Translations under genes and position numbers: made by a program
Part shown: positions 40,084 to 51,647 of the stretch, in pieces
How the letters are laid out: each line of letters opens with the position of its first letter
Position numbering within the stretch: position 1 is the stretch's first letter
Origin: Streptomyces sp. CB03234
GTDB taxonomy: Bacteria; Actinomycetota; Actinomycetes; Streptomycetales; Streptomycetaceae
Direction: 5' to 3'
DNA length: 64,000 bases
NCBI RefSeq assembly: GCF_001905885.1
Contig: NZ_LIYH01000002.1
Span: 177,591 to 241,590, forward strand
The notes under the pieces: model-generated
The model's input: the letters and a program-made list of their open reading frames with translations, nothing else
Told to the model about the DNA's origin: nothing
Database searches by the model: none

Positions 40084-40578
40084 ATGCCGAAGCCCGCCAA
40101 GGGTGCCCGTCTGGGCGGCAGCGCCGCGCACGAGAAGCTGCTCCTCGCGAACCTCGCGAAGTCGCTCTTCGAGCACGGCCGCATCACCACGACCGAGGCC
40201 AAGGCCCGCCGCCTGCGTCCGGTCGCCGAGCGCCTGATCACCAAGGCGAAGAAGGGCGACATCCACAACCGTCGCCTGGTGCTGCAGACGATCACGGACA
40301 AGGGCATCGTCCACACGCTCTTCACCGAGATCGCTCCGCGCTACGCCGAGCGCCCGGGTGGCTACACCCGCATCACCAAGATCGGCAACCGTCGTGGCGA
40401 CAACGCCCCGATGGCGGTCATCGAGCTGGTCGAGGGCGAGATCGCGAAGAAGGCGACCGTCGCCGAGGCCGAGGCCGCGACCAAGCGCGCGGTCAAGGAG
40501 GCCGACGAGGCCAAGGTCGAGGAGACCAAGGCCGACGAGGCCGCCGAGGCTCCGGCTGAGGAGTCGAAGGACGCCTGA
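40084..40578 (+). CDS. rplQ: 50S ribosomal protein L17
   Basis: The 164-residue protein starts at ATG 40084 ([18 protein letters not shown]) behind AAGGAGAT. The L17 core is followed from about 125 by an Ala/Glu/Lys-rich acidic tail, typical of actinobacterial L17. It ends the alpha cluster. Confidence 0.98.
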   Translation: MPKPAKGARLGGSAAHEKLLLANLAKSLFEHGRITTTEAKARRLRPVAERLITKAKKGDIHNRRLVLQTITDKGIVHTLFTEIAPRYAERPGGYTRITKIGNRRGDNAPMAVIELVEGEIAKKATVAEAEAATKRAVKEADEAKVEETKADEAAEAPAEESKDA

Positions 40579-40599
40579 GCGTCTTTTTGACGGCTGACG

Positions 40600-40634
40600 G
40601 ACGGGCCCGCCCCTCTCGGGGGGCGGGCCCGTTC
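40600..40634 (+). terminator. Terminator after rplQ
   Basis: The stem ACGGGCCCGCCCC with GGGGCGGGCCCGT closes a short loop about 20 nt after the rplQ stop and just before truA. Confidence 0.75.
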
Positions 40635-40653
40635 GGCTTGAGAGGATGGACGC

Positions 40654-41520
40654 GTGAGCGATGACGTGAAGCCCGGCTTCGTACGGGTACGGCTGGACCT
40701 TTCGTACGACGGCAAGGACTTCCACGGCTGGGCCAAGCAGGCCGGCGGGCAGCGGACCGTGCAGGGCGACATCGAGGACGCGCTGCGTACGGTGACGCGG
40801 TCGTCCGAGACGTACGAGCTGACCGTCGCCGGGCGGACCGACGCGGGCGTGCACGCGCGCGGGCAGGTCGCCCACGTCGACCTGCCCGAGGCCGTGTGGG
40901 CCGAGCACCGGGACAAGCTGCTGCGGCGGCTGGCCGGGCGGCTGGCGCACGACGTGCGGGTGTGGAAGGTCGAGGAGGCGCCGCCCGGGTTCAACGCGCG
41001 GTTCTCCGCGATCTGGCGGCGGTACGCGTACCGGGTGACGGACACCCCCGGGGGCGTCGACCCGTTGCTGCGCGGGCACATCCTGTGGCACGACTGGCCG
41101 CTGGACGTCGACGCCATGAACGCGGCCGCCGAGCGGCTGGTGGGCGAGCACGACTTCGCCGCGTACTGCAAGAAGCGGGACGGCGCGACGACCATCCGTA
41201 CGCTCCAGGAGCTGCGGTGGGAGCGGCTGCCCAGCGGGGTGCTGGAGGCGACCGTGCGCGCGGACGCCTTCTGCCACAACATGGTCCGCTCGCTCGTCGG
41301 CGCGCTGCTCTTCGTCGGCGACGGGCACCGGCCGGTGGAGTGGCCCGGCAAGGTGCTGGCCGCCGGGGTGCGGGACTCGGCCGTCCATGTCGTACGGCCG
41401 CACGGGCTCACGCTGGAGGAGGTCGGTTACCCGGCCGACGAGCTGCTGGCCGCCAGGAACCTGGAGGCCCGCAACAAGCGGTCACTGGCCGCCCGTGGCG
41501 GGGGCGGTGGCTGCTGCTGA
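40654..41520 (+). CDS. truA: tRNA pseudouridine(38-40) synthase
   Basis: The 288-residue enzyme modifies uridines 38-40 in the tRNA anticodon arm. The catalytic Asp lies in [13 protein letters not shown]. The C-terminus is Gly-rich (RGGGGGCC). The GTG start is 19 nt after the rplQ terminator. Its last 39 bases overlap the 3' end of the convergent minus-strand gene. Confidence 0.97.
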   Translation: MSDDVKPGFVRVRLDLSYDGKDFHGWAKQAGGQRTVQGDIEDALRTVTRSSETYELTVAGRTDAGVHARGQVAHVDLPEAVWAEHRDKLLRRLAGRLAHDVRVWKVEEAPPGFNARFSAIWRRYAYRVTDTPGGVDPLLRGHILWHDWPLDVDAMNAAAERLVGEHDFAAYCKKRDGATTIRTLQELRWERLPSGVLEATVRADAFCHNMVRSLVGALLFVGDGHRPVEWPGKVLAAGVRDSAVHVVRPHGLTLEEVGYPADELLAARNLEARNKRSLAARGGGGGCC

Positions 41521-42372
41521 GGCCTGGGCGCGGCCGCGGGCGTAGATCTGGTTGAAGGCGAACGTGCCGACGTCGTCGCTGACCTTGAAGACGATCTCGT
41601 CGGCCTTCGTCACCTTCTTGCCGCTGGTGAAGCCGGCCTGGGTGAAGTAGGCGTACCGGCCGAGTGAGTTGGCGCGGCGCAGGCAGACCGTCTTGGCCTG
41701 GCAGAAGCCGTTGACGCCCGACCCGACGAGCGGGGCGATGCCGCCCTGCGCCTGCTCCTTGGCCTTCACCGCGGCCGCCTGGTTCTCGAACAGCGCGACG
41801 CCGACCGTGACGGCGACGCCGTCCCTCTCGTACGTGGCGCGGATCACGCGCTCGCAGCCGTTGCGCTCCAGGACCGCGCCGAGGCCGTCCTCCGCGGCGG
41901 CCGCGCAGGTGGTGGTGGAGGCGGTGGCGCCCTTGATGTGGACGCGGTCGCCCATGGTGAGCTTCTTGCCGGGGAAGAGGGAGCCGGCGCTGATGGGCGC
42001 CTTGTCCTTCTGCGCGGTGGAGATGAAGTCCATCGGGTTCGGCGGGGGCGGGGGCGCCACGGAGGAGAACGACGGCTGCGGCTTGGCGGTGTCCGTGGGC
42101 AGTTCCGGGGCGCCGCTGGTGGTGTCCGCGAGGTTGGCGCCGTCGTCGTCGGCCTTGTTGGTGGAGACGATGGCCGTCGCGATGATGGTGCCCACCAGGG
42201 CGGTGGCGAGCACGGCACCGCCGGCGATCAGCAGGCGCTTACGGCGCGTACGCCGCTCGGAGGCCTCGGCGAGGGCGCTCCAGTCCGGGGCGCCGGTCTG
42301 CGGCGGCGCGTACGGCTGCTGCTGATGACTGTGGTGCGGCTCCTGCGGCCACTGGGGTCCCCCAAAGCTCAT
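41482..42372 (-). CDS. Membrane-anchored protein of unknown function
   Basis: The 296-residue protein is taken to start at ATG 42372 ([19 protein letters not shown]). A Pro/Gln/His-rich cytoplasmic part of about 50 residues precedes one membrane helix ([24 protein letters not shown]). The outside domain has four cysteines, arranged so that two disulfides are possible ([27 protein letters not shown]). I do not recognise a family. It is convergent with truA and overlaps it by 39 nt, and is divergent from the ABC-F gene by 55 nt. Confidence 0.75.
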   Translation of the reverse strand: MSFGGPQWPQEPHHSHQQQPYAPPQTGAPDWSALAEASERRTRRKRLLIAGGAVLATALVGTIIATAIVSTNKADDDGANLADTTSGAPELPTDTAKPQPSFSSVAPPPPPNPMDFISTAQKDKAPISAGSLFPGKKLTMGDRVHIKGATASTTTCAAAAEDGLGAVLERNGCERVIRATYERDGVAVTVGVALFENQAAAVKAKEQAQGGIAPLVGSGVNGFCQAKTVCLRRANSLGRYAYFTQAGFTSGKKVTKADEIVFKVSDDVGTFAFNQIYARGRAQASAAATAPATGGQ

Positions 42373-42427
42373 GCCGCGCATCCTAAACCGGTTGGGGCGG
42401 GGGTCGGCCCCCGGAGACAATGCGGCC

Positions 42428-44047
42428 ATGGGACATGTAGAGGTCGCGCATCTGGAGTACTACCTGCCGGACGGGCGGGTGCTGCTCGGTGATGTGTCGT
42501 TCCGGGTGGGTGAGGGCGCGGTGGTGGCGCTCGTCGGCGCGAACGGGGCCGGCAAGACGACGCTGCTGCGGCTGATCGCGGGCGACCTCCAGCCGCACGG
42601 GGGGACGGTGACCGTGTCGGGCGGGCTGGGCGTGATGCCGCAGTTCGTCGGGTCGGTACGGGACGAGCGGAGCGTGCGGGACCTGCTGGTGTCGGTCGCG
42701 CCCGCGCGGATCCGGGAGGCGGCGGCCGCGGTGGACGCCGCCGAGCACCGGATCCTGACGGTCGACGACGAGGCCGCGCAGTTGGCGTACGCGCAGGCGC
42801 TGAGCGACTGGGCGGAGGCGCGGGGGTACGAGGCCGAGACGGTCTGGGACATGTGCACGATGGCGGCGCTGGGGGTGCCGTACGACAAGGCGCAGTTCCG
42901 TGACGTACGGACGCTGAGCGGCGGCGAGCAGAAGCGGCTGGTCCTGGAGGCGCTGCTGCGCGGCCCCGAGGAGGTGCTGCTCCTGGACGAGCCGGACAAC
43001 TACCTCGACGTGCCGGGGAAGCGGTGGCTGGAGGAGCGGCTTGCCGAGACCCGTAAGACCGTGCTGTTCGTGTCGCACGACCGGGAGCTCCTGGCGCGGG
43101 CCGCCGAGAAGATCGTGGCCGTGGAGCCGGGCCCGGCGGGGTCGGATGTATGGGTGCACGGTGGCGGCTTCGGGACGTTCCACGAGGCGCGGCGGGAGCG
43201 GTTCGCGCGGTTCGAGGAGCTGAAGCGCAGGTGGGAGGAGAAGCACCAGCAGCTGAAGCGGCTGGTGGTGAACCTGCGGCAGGCGGCGTCGGTCAGCCAT
43301 GAGATGGCGTCGCGGTACGCGGCCGCTCAGACGCGGCTGCGGAAGTTCGAGGAGGCGGGTCCGCCGCCGGAGCCGCCGCGGGAGCAGGACATCCGGATGC
43401 GGCTGCGGGGCGGGCGTACGGGGGTGCGGGCGGTGACGTGCGCGGACCTGGAGCTGACCGGCCTGATGAAGCCGTTCTCCCTGGAGGTCTTCTACGGGGA
43501 GCGGGTGGCCGTCCTGGGGTCGAACGGGTCCGGGAAGTCGCACTTCCTGCGGCTGCTGGCGGGGGAGGAGGTCGCCCACAGCGGGTCGTGGAAGCTGGGC
43601 GCGCGGGTGGTGCCCGGGCACTTCGCCCAGACGCACGCCCACCCCGAGCTGATGGGCCGCACCCTCGTCGACATCCTGTGGACCGAGCACGCCAAGGACC
43701 GGGGCGGCGCGATGTCCGTGCTGCGGCGGTACGAGCTGGAGCGGCAGGGCGACCAGGTGTTCGACCGGCTGTCGGGCGGGCAGCAGGCCCGGTTCCAGAT
43801 CCTGCTGCTGGAGCTGGCGGGCACCACCGCGCTCCTGCTGGACGAGCCGACGGACAACCTGGACCTGGAGTCGGCCGAGGCCCTCCAGGTGGGGCTGGAG
43901 GCGTACGAGGGGACGGTGCTGGCCGTCACGCACGACCGCTGGTTCGCGCGCTCCTTCGACCGGTATCTGGTGTTCGGCTCCGACGGGGTCGTCCGGGAAA
44001 CGCCCGAGCCGGTGTGGGACGAGCGCCGGGTGGAGCGGGCGCGGTAG
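42428..44047 (+). CDS. ABC-F family ATPase
   Basis: The 539-residue protein is taken to start at ATG 42428 (MGHVEVAHLEYYLPDGR). It has two ATPase cassettes without membrane segments: first VGANGAGKTTLLRL, LSGGEQKRL and LLLDEPDNYLD; second GSNGSGKSHFLRL, LSGGQQARF and LLLDEPTDNLD. The linker between them (about 265-320) is helical and basic. ABC-F proteins act on ribosomes; some give antibiotic resistance and others are translation factors. Which applies cannot be told from sequence. Confidence 0.92.
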   Translation: MGHVEVAHLEYYLPDGRVLLGDVSFRVGEGAVVALVGANGAGKTTLLRLIAGDLQPHGGTVTVSGGLGVMPQFVGSVRDERSVRDLLVSVAPARIREAAAAVDAAEHRILTVDDEAAQLAYAQALSDWAEARGYEAETVWDMCTMAALGVPYDKAQFRDVRTLSGGEQKRLVLEALLRGPEEVLLLDEPDNYLDVPGKRWLEERLAETRKTVLFVSHDRELLARAAEKIVAVEPGPAGSDVWVHGGGFGTFHEARRERFARFEELKRRWEEKHQQLKRLVVNLRQAASVSHEMASRYAAAQTRLRKFEEAGPPPEPPREQDIRMRLRGGRTGVRAVTCADLELTGLMKPFSLEVFYGERVAVLGSNGSGKSHFLRLLAGEEVAHSGSWKLGARVVPGHFAQTHAHPELMGRTLVDILWTEHAKDRGGAMSVLRRYELERQGDQVFDRLSGGQQARFQILLLELAGTTALLLDEPTDNLDLESAEALQVGLEAYEGTVLAVTHDRWFARSFDRYLVFGSDGVVRETPEPVWDERRVERAR

Positions 44048-44052
44048 GCCGC

Positions 44053-44108
44053 CGTTTCCTGGAGACGGTTCCCTGGAGGCGGTTTCCTGGAGGCGGTTTC
44101 CTGGAGCG
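44053..44108 (+). repeat. 14-bp tandem repeat before the kinase gene
   Basis: Four imperfect copies of CGGTTTCCTGGAGG stand head to tail just after the ABC-F stop. They may have arisen by slippage or serve as a binding array upstream of the kinase gene. Confidence 0.75.
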
Positions 44109-44173
44109 GCACGGCGCGTCACCGGTACAGTGCGCGCAGTGTCGGGGCGGGTCGGACCTGGGGGCGGGCGGGC

Positions 44174-45757
<1,584 letters not shown>

Positions 45758-45807
45758 CCGAACGCACCCGCACGGGGCCCCGGGCGGGGGTGCCTGGCGG
45801 GGCTGTT

Positions 45808-45837
45808 TTGACCCGTACGGGGCACGCGGCGTATCCT
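45808..45837 (+). promoter_or_regulatory. Probable rplM-rpsI promoter
   Basis: TTGACC (45808-45813) and TATCCT (45832-45837) are 18 nt apart, about 180 nt upstream of rplM. The intervening leader contains no gene. Confidence 0.55.
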
Positions 45838-46017
45838 TCTGGTTCGTTATGCGTATTGGCTTGCTCGTTCTCACGTGAGAGGCCGTTACGCCGGTCCACC
45901 GGGCCGATGACCAGCGACACGCACTCGGGTTGCGTCCCCGATGTGCGGTCAAGGCTGTCGTGATCGTCCGGGTGGCCTTGTCAGGACCCACTCACTGAAG
46001 AAGCGAAGGCTACGACC

Positions 46018-46461
46018 GTGCGTACGTACAGCCCCAAGCCCGGCGATGTGACGCGCCAGTGGCACATCATCGACGCGCAGGACATCGTCCTGGGCCGTCT
46101 GGCGACCACCGCCGCCACCCTTCTGCGGGGCAAGCACAAGCCGATCTATGCACCGCACGTTGACACCGGTGACTTCGTCATCATCATCAACGCCGACAAG
46201 GTGCACCTGTCCGGCAACAAGCGGACCCAGAAGATGGCGTACCGCCACTCCGGTTACCCGGGTGGTCTGCGCTCCGTCCGCTACGACGAGCTGCTTGAGA
46301 AGAACCCCGAGAAGGCTGTTGAGAAGGCCGTCAAGGGCATGCTCCCCAAGAACACCCTTGGCCGTCAGATGCTCTCGAAGCTGAAGGTCTACGCGGGCGA
46401 GAACCACCCGCACGCTGCCCAGCAGCCGGTCCCGTTCGAGATCACCCAGGTCGCGCAGTAA
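46018..46461 (+). CDS. rplM: 50S ribosomal protein L13
   Basis: The 147-residue protein starts with GTG ([19 protein letters not shown]) and is an early 50S assembly protein. Family motifs [12 protein letters not shown] and [13 protein letters not shown] are intact. It is followed by rpsI after 41 nt, a pair conserved across bacteria. Confidence 0.98.
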   Translation: MRTYSPKPGDVTRQWHIIDAQDIVLGRLATTAATLLRGKHKPIYAPHVDTGDFVIIINADKVHLSGNKRTQKMAYRHSGYPGGLRSVRYDELLEKNPEKAVEKAVKGMLPKNTLGRQMLSKLKVYAGENHPHAAQQPVPFEITQVAQ

Positions 46462-46502
46462 GTCCGGCCACCCCCTAAGACGAAAAGAATCTGAGGAGCA
46501 TC

Positions 46503-47021
46503 GTGGCCGAGACCACTGTTGAGAACCCCATCGAGGGCGAGGAGACCTACGCCGAGGTCACCACCTTCGAGTCCGAGGTCCCCGTCGAGGGTGAGTACAC
46601 CTCGGAGTCCCTCGCGTCCCGCTTCGGCGAGCCGCAGCCGGCCGCCGGCCTGGGCCGCCGCAAGAACGCCATCGCCCGCGTCCGGATCGTTCCGGGCACC
46701 GGCAAGTGGAAGATCAACGGTCGCACCCTCGAGGACTACTTCCCGAACAAGGTGCACCAGCAGGAAGTCAACGAGCCCTTCAAGGTGCTCGAGCTCGACA
46801 ACCGCTACGACGTCATCGCCCGCATCTCGGGTGGCGGCGTCTCCGGCCAGGCCGGTGCCCTGCGCCTCGGCGTGGCCCGCGCGCTGAACGAGGCGGACGT
46901 GGACAACAACCGCGGCCCGCTGAAGAAGGCCGGCTTCCTGAGCCGCGACGACCGTGCGGTCGAGCGCAAGAAGGCCGGTCTCAAGAAGGCCCGTAAGGCC
47001 CCGCAGTACAGCAAGCGCTAA
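46503..47021 (+). CDS. rpsI: 30S ribosomal protein S9
   Basis: The 172-residue protein starts with GTG behind TGAGGAGC. It has an acidic N-terminal extension of about 45 residues, then the S9 core ([24 protein letters not shown]), and ends in RKAPQYSKR, the tail that touches P-site tRNA. It is followed by a terminator before glmM. Confidence 0.98.
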   Translation: MAETTVENPIEGEETYAEVTTFESEVPVEGEYTSESLASRFGEPQPAAGLGRRKNAIARVRIVPGTGKWKINGRTLEDYFPNKVHQQEVNEPFKVLELDNRYDVIARISGGGVSGQAGALRLGVARALNEADVDNNRGPLKKAGFLSRDDRAVERKKAGLKKARKAPQYSKR

Positions 47022-47043
47022 TCACGCCTGCTCGGTCTGCTCA

Positions 47044-47085
47044 ACGTACGCCCCGGCGGCACCTTCGTGCTGCCGGGGCGTACGT
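47044..47085 (+). terminator. Terminator after rpsI
   Basis: A long stem (ACGTACGCCCCGGC with GCCGGGGCGTACGT) around a CTTC loop follows rpsI by 22 nt and precedes glmM. Confidence 0.75.
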
Positions 47086-47130
47086 CTATACGCTTCACCT
47101 TGCTTTTTCGGAGTAACTCGGAGGACAGCT

Positions 47131-48489
47131 GTGGGACGACTCTTCGGCACGGATGGTGTGCGCGGTGTCGCCAACGCGGATCTGACGGCGGAGCTCGCGC
47201 TCGGCCTGTCGGTCGCGGCGGCGCACGTGCTCGCCGAAGCGGGGACCTTTGAAGGACACCGGCCGACCGCCGTGGTCGGGCGGGACCCGCGTGCGTCGGG
47301 AGAGTTCCTGGAGGCCGCCGTCGTGGCGGGCCTCGCGAGCGCGGGCGTGGACGTCATGCGGGTCGGCGTGCTGCCGACGCCGGCCGTCGCGTACCTGACG
47401 GGCGCGCTCGGTGCCGACCTGGGCGTGATGCTCTCCGCCAGCCACAACGCCATGCCGGACAACGGCATCAAGTTCTTCGCGCGCGGCGGCCACAAGCTGG
47501 CCGACGAGCTGGAGGACCGTATCGAGGCCGTGTACGACCAGCACCGCACCGGTGAGCCGTGGGACCGGCCGACCGGCGGCGGGGTCGGCCGGATCGCCGA
47601 CTACAAGGAGGGCTTCGACCAGTACGTCGCCCACCTGCTGTCGGTCCTGCCGAACCGGCTCGACGGGCTCAAGATCGTCCTGGATGAGGCGCACGGTGCC
47701 GCGTCCGGTGTGTCGCCCGCCGCGTTCCAGCAGGCCGGGGCCGAGGTCATCACCATCGGCGCCACCCCGGACGGGCTCAACATCAACGACGGCTGCGGCT
47801 CCACCCACCTGGAGATGCTGAAGGCCGCCGTCGTCGAGCACGGCGCGGACCTCGGCATCGCCCACGACGGCGACGCCGACCGCTGCCTGGCGGTGGACCA
47901 CACCGGTGCCGAGGTCGACGGCGACCAGATCCTGGCCGTGCTGGCGCTGGCCATGCGCGAGGCGGGCACGCTGCGCGGGGACACCGTCGTCGCGACCGTC
48001 ATGTCGAACCTCGGCTTCAAGCTCGCCATGGAGCGCGAGGGCCTCCAGCTCGTCCAGACGGCGGTCGGCGACCGTTACGTACTGGAGTCGATGAAGGAGC
48101 ACGGGTACGCGCTCGGCGGTGAGCAGTCCGGGCACGTCATCGTCCTGGACCACGCCACCACCGGCGACGGCACCCTGACCGGTCTGCTGCTGGCCGCGCG
48201 CGTGGCGGCGACCGGGCGGACGCTGGCCGAGCTGGCCGGGGTCATGGAGCGGCTGCCGCAGGTGCTGATCAACGTCAAGGACGTCGACAAGACGCGCGTG
48301 AAGACCTCCCCCGAGCTGGGCACCGCCGTCGCGGACGCCGAGCGCCGCCTGGGCACCACCGGCCGCGTCCTGCTGCGCCCCTCGGGCACCGAGCCGCTGG
48401 TCCGCGTCATGGTCGAGGCCGCCGACATCGAGCAGGCCCGCTCGGTCGCCGGGGAACTCGCGGACGTGGTGAAGTCCGCGCTGGGCTGA
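47131..48489 (+). CDS. glmM: Phosphoglucosamine mutase
   Basis: The 452-residue enzyme interconverts glucosamine 6- and 1-phosphate on the route to UDP-GlcNAc. The GTG start at 47131 ([15 protein letters not shown]) follows GGAGGA. The active serine loop is [14 protein letters not shown] and the metal loop is [11 protein letters not shown]. The sugar-binding GGEQSGHVI and phosphate-binding [11 protein letters not shown] are present. glmS lies nearby. Confidence 0.97.
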   Translation: MGRLFGTDGVRGVANADLTAELALGLSVAAAHVLAEAGTFEGHRPTAVVGRDPRASGEFLEAAVVAGLASAGVDVMRVGVLPTPAVAYLTGALGADLGVMLSASHNAMPDNGIKFFARGGHKLADELEDRIEAVYDQHRTGEPWDRPTGGGVGRIADYKEGFDQYVAHLLSVLPNRLDGLKIVLDEAHGAASGVSPAAFQQAGAEVITIGATPDGLNINDGCGSTHLEMLKAAVVEHGADLGIAHDGDADRCLAVDHTGAEVDGDQILAVLALAMREAGTLRGDTVVATVMSNLGFKLAMEREGLQLVQTAVGDRYVLESMKEHGYALGGEQSGHVIVLDHATTGDGTLTGLLLAARVAATGRTLAELAGVMERLPQVLINVKDVDKTRVKTSPELGTAVADAERRLGTTGRVLLRPSGTEPLVRVMVEAADIEQARSVAGELADVVKSALG

Positions 48490-48499
48490 CCACTGATGT

Positions 48500-48540
48500 G
48501 AAAGGGGCGCCCCACCGGTTACCGGTGGGGCGCCCCTTTC
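48500..48540. terminator. Bidirectional terminator between glmM and coaA
   Basis: A perfect 20-bp inverted repeat (48500-48519 and 48521-48540) with one central base lies between the convergent genes. It begins GAAAGGGGCG and ends CGCCCCTTTC, giving short U tracts in both directions. Confidence 0.9.
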
Positions 48541-48580
48541 TGCGCACGGGCTCTCTTCCAGAACGTGTCGGGGGCGGGCG

Positions 48581-49564
48581 TCAGAGCTTGCGGAGGGAGA
48601 GGCGCTGGACCTTGTGGTCCGGGCCCTTGCGTACGACGAGGGTGGCACGCCCCCGCGTCGGCGCCACGTTCTCCAGCAGGTTCACCTTGTTGACGGTCCG
48701 CCACATGGTACGGGCGTAGTCCAGCGCCTCTTCCTCGCTGACCTGGGTGTACTTCTGGAAGTACGAGGAGGGGTTCTGGAACGCGGTCGCGCGCAGCTTG
48801 CGGAAACGATTCAGGTACCAGGCCTCGATGTCCTCGGGGCGCGCGTCGACGTACACCGAGAAGTCGAAGTAGTCGGCGAGGCCGACGCGGGTGCGGCCGT
48901 CCTTGCCGGGCAGGGCGGGCTGGAGGACGTTGAGGCCCTCGACGATCAGGATGTCGGGGCGCCGGACCGTGAGGCGCTCGCCGGGGACGATGTCGTAGAT
49001 CAGGTGTGAGTAGACGGGGGCGGTGACCTCGTCCTTGCCCGCCTTGATGTCGGCGACGAACCGGGTCAGGGCGCGCCGGTCGTACGACTCGGGGAAGCCC
49101 TTCCTGGACATCAGGCCGCGCTCCTGGAGCTCCTTCATGGGCAGGAGGAACCCGTCGGTGGTGACCCGCTCCACGCGCGGGTGCTCGGGCCAGCGGGCGA
49201 GCAGTGCCTGGAGGAGCCGGGCGACGGTGGACTTGCCGACGGCGACGGAGCCGGCGACCCCTATGACGAACGGGGTGCCGCGCTGGGCGCTCTTCTCGCC
49301 GAGGAACGTGTTGAGGGCGCCGCGCAGATTGGCGGTGGCGCCGACGTACAGGTTGAGGAGGCGGGAGAGCGGGAGGTAGATGTCGCGGACCTCGTCGAGG
49401 TCGATGACGTCGCCGAGACCGCGCACCTGCTCGACCTCCTCGGCGGTGAGGGGCAGCGGCGTCTTGTCGCGCAGCGCGCTCCACTCCTCGCGGGTGAGGT
49501 CGACGTACGGAGTGGCCTCCGCACGGCGGTGGGCGGCGGCGCTGCGTGGCGGCGAAGTGATCAC
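48581..49564 (-). CDS. coaA: Pantothenate kinase, type I
   Basis: The 327-residue enzyme makes the first committed step of CoA synthesis. The P-loop is [17 protein letters not shown]; other family motifs are [13 protein letters not shown] and [12 protein letters not shown]. The chosen GTG start (49564) has no clear ribosome binding site. A frame extending to 51712 runs through the opposite strand of the ABC transporter genes and is not real. Confidence 0.95.
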   Translation of the reverse strand: MITSPPRSAAAHRRAEATPYVDLTREEWSALRDKTPLPLTAEEVEQVRGLGDVIDLDEVRDIYLPLSRLLNLYVGATANLRGALNTFLGEKSAQRGTPFVIGVAGSVAVGKSTVARLLQALLARWPEHPRVERVTTDGFLLPMKELQERGLMSRKGFPESYDRRALTRFVADIKAGKDEVTAPVYSHLIYDIVPGERLTVRRPDILIVEGLNVLQPALPGKDGRTRVGLADYFDFSVYVDARPEDIEAWYLNRFRKLRATAFQNPSSYFQKYTQVSEEEALDYARTMWRTVNKVNLLENVAPTRGRATLVVRKGPDHKVQRLSLRKL

Positions 49565-49730
49565 ACGGCCATTGTCGTGCTTGCGGGGGTGTTGTGGGTC
49601 GTGTGCTCGGTCACCCTCGGCCGTCCTCGCGGCGACTGGAATGTCAGTGGCGTGCGTCACAGTTGTGGGGAAGGTGGGCGTCGAGGCCCGGCGTCCGTGT
49701 GGTACGACCCGAGCCGAGGGGAACAGTCCC

Positions 49731-50729
49731 ATGACGTATGCGATCCAGGCGGAAGGCCTGGCCAAACGGTTCAAGGAGACCCGGGCGCTGGACGGGGTGG
49801 ACCTGGCCGCCCGCACCGGGACGGTCCTGGGGCTGCTGGGGCCCAACGGGGCGGGGAAGACCACGGCCGTACGGATCTTCGCCACGCTGCTGGAGCCCGA
49901 CGCCGGCCGGGCGCTGGTGGCCGGGCACGACGTGGTGCGGGAGGCGGGGCGGGTGCGCTCGCTCGTGGGTCTGACAGGGCAGTACGCGGCGGTCGACGAG
50001 AACCTGACGGGCACGGAGAACCTGCTGCTGATCGGGCGGCTGCTGGGGATACCGAGGCGGGAGGCGAGGGCGCGGGCCGCGGAGCTGCTGGACCGGTTCG
50101 GGCTGGCCGACGCGGCGGGGCGCGCGGTGAAGACGTACTCGGGCGGTATGCGCCGGAGGCTGGACCTGGCGGCGAGCCTGGTGGGGCGGCCGCGGATCCT
50201 GTTCCTCGACGAGCCGACCACGGGCCTGGACCCGCGCAGCCGCGGCGAGCTGTGGGACATGCTGCGCGGCCTGGTCGCCGAGGGGGTGACGGCCCTGCTG
50301 ACGACGCAGTATCTGAACGAGGCGGACATGCTCGCCGACAACATCGTGGTGATCGACAAGGGCCGGGTCATCGCGGAGGGTACGCCCGACGAGCTGAAGT
50401 CCCAGGTGGGCGGCCAGGTGCTCCAGGTCCGGCCGGTGCGGGCGCACGACCTGGCGGGCGCCCACGCGCTGGTGGCGGAGGCGGCCGGCCGGCAGACCAA
50501 GATCGAGGGGGACGTGATCACGGCACCGGTGAACGGTCCGGAGCTGATGCCCGCCGTCGTACGGCGGCTGGACGGGGCGGGGATCGCGGTAGGTGAGCTG
50601 ACGCTGCGCCGCTCGTCGCTGGACGAGGTCTTCCTGGCCCTGACCGGGCACCGGGCGGAGGCGGGGACCGGCGCCGCGGAGGTGGAACCCGATGACAGCG
50701 ACATCGAGAAGGTGGTGAGTTCGGCATGA
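49731..50729 (+). CDS. DrrA-type ABC transporter ATPase
   Basis: The 332-residue ATPase has Walker [10 protein letters not shown], signature [12 protein letters not shown] and Walker [11 protein letters not shown]. The H-loop position has Gln ([10 protein letters not shown]), as in daunorubicin-resistance DrrA-type proteins. A C-terminal domain of about 100 residues follows. It is translationally coupled to the permease by a 4-nt overlap. Likely role is drug or metabolite export; the substrate is unknown. Confidence 0.93.
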   Translation: MTYAIQAEGLAKRFKETRALDGVDLAARTGTVLGLLGPNGAGKTTAVRIFATLLEPDAGRALVAGHDVVREAGRVRSLVGLTGQYAAVDENLTGTENLLLIGRLLGIPRREARARAAELLDRFGLADAAGRAVKTYSGGMRRRLDLAASLVGRPRILFLDEPTTGLDPRSRGELWDMLRGLVAEGVTALLTTQYLNEADMLADNIVVIDKGRVIAEGTPDELKSQVGGQVLQVRPVRAHDLAGAHALVAEAAGRQTKIEGDVITAPVNGPELMPAVVRRLDGAGIAVGELTLRRSSLDEVFLALTGHRAEAGTGAAEVEPDDSDIEKVVSSA

Positions 50730-51535
50730 CCGCCACGACGATCGGCGCGCCCCTGACCGCGAGCGGCCGGGTGCGGCCGGGCGCCGGCCTGCGGCAGACC
50801 GCCACGATGGCGTGGCGGAGTCTGGTGGCCGTCAAGCACAACCCGCTGGAGCTCGTCGACTACAGCATCACGCCGATCATGTTCGTGTTCCTCTTCACGT
50901 ATGTGATGGGCGGGCAGATGGCCGGATCGCCGGACGCGTACCTGAAGTACGCGCTGCCCGGGATCATCGTCCAGAACACGCTGTTCATGACCATCTACAC
51001 GGCGATGGCCCTCAACACCGACCTGACGAAAGGGGTGTTCGACCGGCTGCGGAGCCTGCCGATAGCCCGGTCGGCGCCGCTGATCGGCCGGATCACCGCC
51101 GACCTGGCCAAGCACCTGTGGGCGATGCTGCTGATGATGGGCCTCGGCGTGGCGCTCGGCTTCCGCATCACCGGTGGCCTGGGCGGGTTCCTGGCGGGCG
51201 CCCTGCTGCTCGTAATCTTCGCGGCTGCCGTGTCGTGGTGCGCGGTGCTCGTCGGGATGCTGGCGGGTGACGCGGAGAAGGTGCAGGCCTTCGGCTTCAC
51301 GCTGATCTTCCCGATCACCTTCACCTCCAGTGCGTTCGTCGTGGTCGACACGATGCCCGGCTGGCTCCAGGCCTGGGTGCACGTCAACCCGGTGACGCAC
51401 CTGTCGGACGCGTTCCGCGGTCTGCTGCTGGGCGGCGAGGTGGGGCGGCCGCTGCTGTGGTCGCTGATATGGGCGGCGGGCATAGCCGTCGTCTTCTACC
51501 CGCTGGCCATGCGGGCGTACCGCGCGAAGGCCTGA
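50726..51535 (+). CDS. ABC-2 type permease
   Basis: The 269-residue membrane protein has about six hydrophobic segments, for example [16 protein letters not shown] and [17 protein letters not shown], and the ABC-2 features [17 protein letters not shown] and [17 protein letters not shown]. It forms the export channel with the ATPase encoded just upstream (ATGA overlap). Confidence 0.93.
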   Translation: MTATTIGAPLTASGRVRPGAGLRQTATMAWRSLVAVKHNPLELVDYSITPIMFVFLFTYVMGGQMAGSPDAYLKYALPGIIVQNTLFMTIYTAMALNTDLTKGVFDRLRSLPIARSAPLIGRITADLAKHLWAMLLMMGLGVALGFRITGGLGGFLAGALLLVIFAAAVSWCAVLVGMLAGDAEKVQAFGFTLIFPITFTSSAFVVVDTMPGWLQAWVHVNPVTHLSDAFRGLLLGGEVGRPLLWSLIWAAGIAVVFYPLAMRAYRAKA

Positions 51536-51559
51536 CCCGGTCTGCGGCGGGCGTAGCCG

Positions 51560-51603
51560 GTCGTACTCGGTCCTGCTCGGGTCCTGCTCGGTCCTGCTCG
51601 GAC
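51560..51603 (+). repeat. 10-bp tandem repeat upstream of glmS
   Basis: About four copies of GTCCTGCTCG-like units (first copy varies as GTCGTACTCG) stand 45 nt upstream of glmS. No glmS-type ribozyme is seen. Confidence 0.7.
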
Positions 51604-51647
51604 GGCCTTGCGGACCTGAGGGGGCGGGCGGCTTTAGGCTCGTCGGC

